Part shown: one piece after another, positions 62,273 to 64,000 of the stretch
How positions within the stretch are numbered: the first letter of the stretch is position 1
Layout of the letters: each line of letters begins with the position of its first letter
NCBI RefSeq assembly: GCF_014356525.2
Contig: NC_052506.1
Coordinates: 25,790,372-25,854,371, forward strand
Reading direction: 5' to 3'
Length of the DNA stretch: 64,000 nucleotides
Origin: Nilaparvata lugens
Taxonomy: Eukaryota > Arthropoda > Insecta > Hemiptera > Delphacidae
Program-made: the position numbers and the translations under genes
Notes under the pieces: model-generated
What the model saw: only the letters and a program-made list of their open reading frames with translations
The model's database searches: none
What the model was told of the DNA's origin: nothing

Positions 62273-62640
62273 CGTGCAAGTCTGTTGTGTCTCCTCATAT
62301 AACTGTAAATAAATTGTACAACTGAGAATTTTGTAGTATGAACTTGGCCATAAGCCTGTTGTGTCTCCTCATATAATTGTAAATAAATTGTACAGCTGAG
62401 AAAATGACTGACTTTGAATGTACAGTAGTATGAATTTGGAAAGGGACAGTTTTGGCCATAAGTGTCTCCTCATATAATTGTAAAATGTCTCTCCATATAA
62501 CTGTAAATGTAAAATGACTGATTTTGAATGTAGTATGAATTTGGAAAGGGACAGTTTTGGCCATAAGCCTTTTATGTCTCCTCATATAATTGTAAATAAA
62601 TTGTACAGCTGAGAAAATGACTGATTTTGAATATAGTTGC
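62273..62640. repeat. Amplified tail repeat, copy 2
   Basis: Same arrangement as 56085-56450. Confidence 0.7.
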
Positions 62641-62960
62641 TTGTTTCAAAAAAATACTAATAAAAAAAGTCCACGGCCAGATATTAACCAAACTGTATTT
62701 TCTATCATTTCATATTAAGCGATATTATCCTATCTATTCTATCTCTATATATCTCTAATAATTACGATTTATGTATCTGTGTCACCACAGAATGTAATAT
62801 CGTTTGGCAAGATCACTTCATATGACTGCATGAAAGTAGATCAAAAGTGAGGTATTGAAATTTATAAATGAGTATTATTATCCCCACCGACAGTTGTGGT
62901 TCTTATATAAAACAGATATATACAAGTAATTAGTCACGTCAGATATTACACATTGCGGAT

Positions 62961-63380
62961 ATGTCAATGGTTAGATACAGTATTATTCATAGCAAAAGTG
63001 ATGTTTTCAGTATGTGCACCGATAGCAACAGCAATATTATAGTAAACCAGATGGTGGTAGTACCAGTAGCAACTTGCGATTGAAATTACGTAGTTCCAAA
63101 CGAAAACACAAGTCAAACCGTATGCGGTTGGACAAGAGACAGTTTCAAAGCGTCGGCTGTTGTACCAGTGAATATACTACTACTTCTAACACTAGCTGTA
63201 AGCAGCCAGAGATGTCCGACAGTTACAAAGAATTCCTCAGGCTACAGAAACTAGTTCTGATGGTGATTATTTTGTACTTGACTGCTCGGCGACACTCGCC
63301 AGCGATCAGGATTACTATAGACGGTTGTATTATGCCAAGCTTGCCGATGAAAACGATTCAGGGATTGAAGATTTGGATTG
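62961..63380 (+). pseudogene. Gene A, copy 2: second frameshift
   Basis: Same start (ATG 62961) and the same first frame change as copy 1. In addition one T is missing at 63231-63236 (AATTCC against AATTTCC at 57045), which throws the acidic C-terminus out of frame and lets a false frame run to 63424. Otherwise near-identical to copy 1. Confidence 0.5.
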
Positions 63381-63509
63381 ATCTCTTCTCTCTCTTACCA
63401 AAGTGTTCTCCTAGTGTGATATAGTGCAAGTCTCCAACTAATTTCGAAACAATCCAAGTATACGCCAGACTTGCATTATACGAGACTGTTTCTCTGTTAT
63501 TACTTTAGT

Positions 63510-63897
63510 ATGGCTTGGACTTTCCTACAGCAAAAGTTGGTGCTCTTGGGCATCATTCTTAGTATAATGACGTGTGTAATCATAATAACTATTCTTACAT
63601 TGAATTATTTTAAACCACAAAAGCTGAACAGCGATTGTTATAATATTGCTGATAAACTAAAGAAAAATGAAAAAGCCATGAAAAAAGCAATGGCAGATAG
63701 CAATGTAGACATCGATACAGTACCAAATAATGTACACTTTGATTCGCTCTCAGTTGCATCTCTAGACGACACTTACAATGCAGAGCATTAACATCGCTGG
63801 TTGGTTTTAATGCACCCTACTACAGATTGGTACATGAAACCGAAACCAGTATTAACCAAGATGGAAATAAAATTGCAATAATCTCAGAGTCCTACTA
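63510..63897 (+). pseudogene. Gene B, copy 2: truncated by one-base deletion
   Basis: ATG 63510 and the membrane segment are as in copy 1. One T is missing near 63788 (CATTAAC against CATTTAAC at 57601), which creates an immediate stop at 63789-63791, so about 93 codons remain. The lost C-terminal coding sequence is still visible out of frame to 63897. One Asp codon is changed to Asn just before the break. Confidence 0.6.
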
Positions 63898-64000
63898 GGC
63901 TTAAGAACAATGGAAAAGTACAATTGAATTTACCAATAATTCTATGGAAACTACCACTACATTTTGTATTATATTTATTTTGTTATTTTATATTAGACAG

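Larger units (their letters stand above)
60612..64000 (+). repeat. Segmental duplication, copy 2 (cut by window end)
   Basis: Near-identical to 54496-57815; the offset is about 6.12 kb at the left and 6.18 kb at the right, the change being the longer (ATT)n. It ends in the window at the gene B 3' flank, so whether an inverted repeat and another locus C follow cannot be seen. Confidence 0.9.

Noticed and set aside
56107..62585. Repeated 96-codon minus-strand frames at 56107-56397 and 62295-62585
   Set aside because: They read the amplified tail repeat and carry the same phrase three times; no coding flanks.
1..64000. tRNA or rRNA genes
   Set aside because: I looked for cloverleaf-like A/B box pairs and rRNA core motifs by eye and saw none I could support; a covariance-model scan would be decisive.

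Overview
The window looks like a piece of an insect nuclear genome. It is AT-rich, has a host gene split by long introns, and is packed with MITEs, Helitron ends, LINEs, LTR retrotransposons and a Polinton/Maverick-type polymerase. The mix fits a hemipteran such as a planthopper. That identification is inference; nothing in the sequence names the species.

Region 1, 1-16,062 (+ strand): the 3' part of one host gene. Four exons (1557-1745, 5255-5383, 9659-9812, 15836-16062) join with consistent splice phases. They encode about 230 residues of low-complexity, Ser/Arg-rich C-terminal tail ending in a stop at 16060. I do not recognise the protein. The introns hold MITEs, two Helitron-like elements, a truncated Jockey-type LINE, a decayed gypsy remnant, and two minisatellites that look derived from the splice junctions they sit beside. 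Region 2, 16,063-24,900: about 8.8 kb of AT-rich sequence with no supported gene and, after 17.1 kb, few obvious repeats. It may be a long 3'UTR or intergenic DNA.

Region 3, 24,927-38,093 (mostly - strand): a nest of mobile elements. A gypsy/errantivirus-like element (LTR, env, integrase, RNase H) is split by a second LTR retrotransposon (LTRs 28299-29103 and 34074-34849, near-matching 4-bp target duplication). The gypsy element abuts a broken protein-primed family B DNA polymerase of Polinton type. Region 4, 38,094-46,150: mostly unassigned sequence, with a GC-rich TATA-plus-minisatellite block at 44.4-45.3 kb.

Region 5, 46.2-64.0 kb: the least explained part. It holds intronless protein-like reading frames. 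One decayed locus of about 3.4 kb (46228-49629) has a Thr/Ser-rich repeat N-terminus, an acidic Ser tract, a globular part and a basic tail. There is a small ORF at 49804, a pair of small genes (A and B) present twice in a near-identical duplication of more than 3.3 kb, and a locus of about 2 kb (C, 58394-60429) ending in eleven 13-residue repeats. The style (intronless, clustered, decaying) suggests an integrated large DNA virus. Endogenous nudiviruses are known in planthoppers, so that is my leading idea, but I recognise no hallmark viral gene here and the assignment is unproven. Internal stops in these loci are almost all explainable by C-to-T changes, chiefly CGA to TGA. Most frame breaks sit in homopolymers, so some may be assembly errors.
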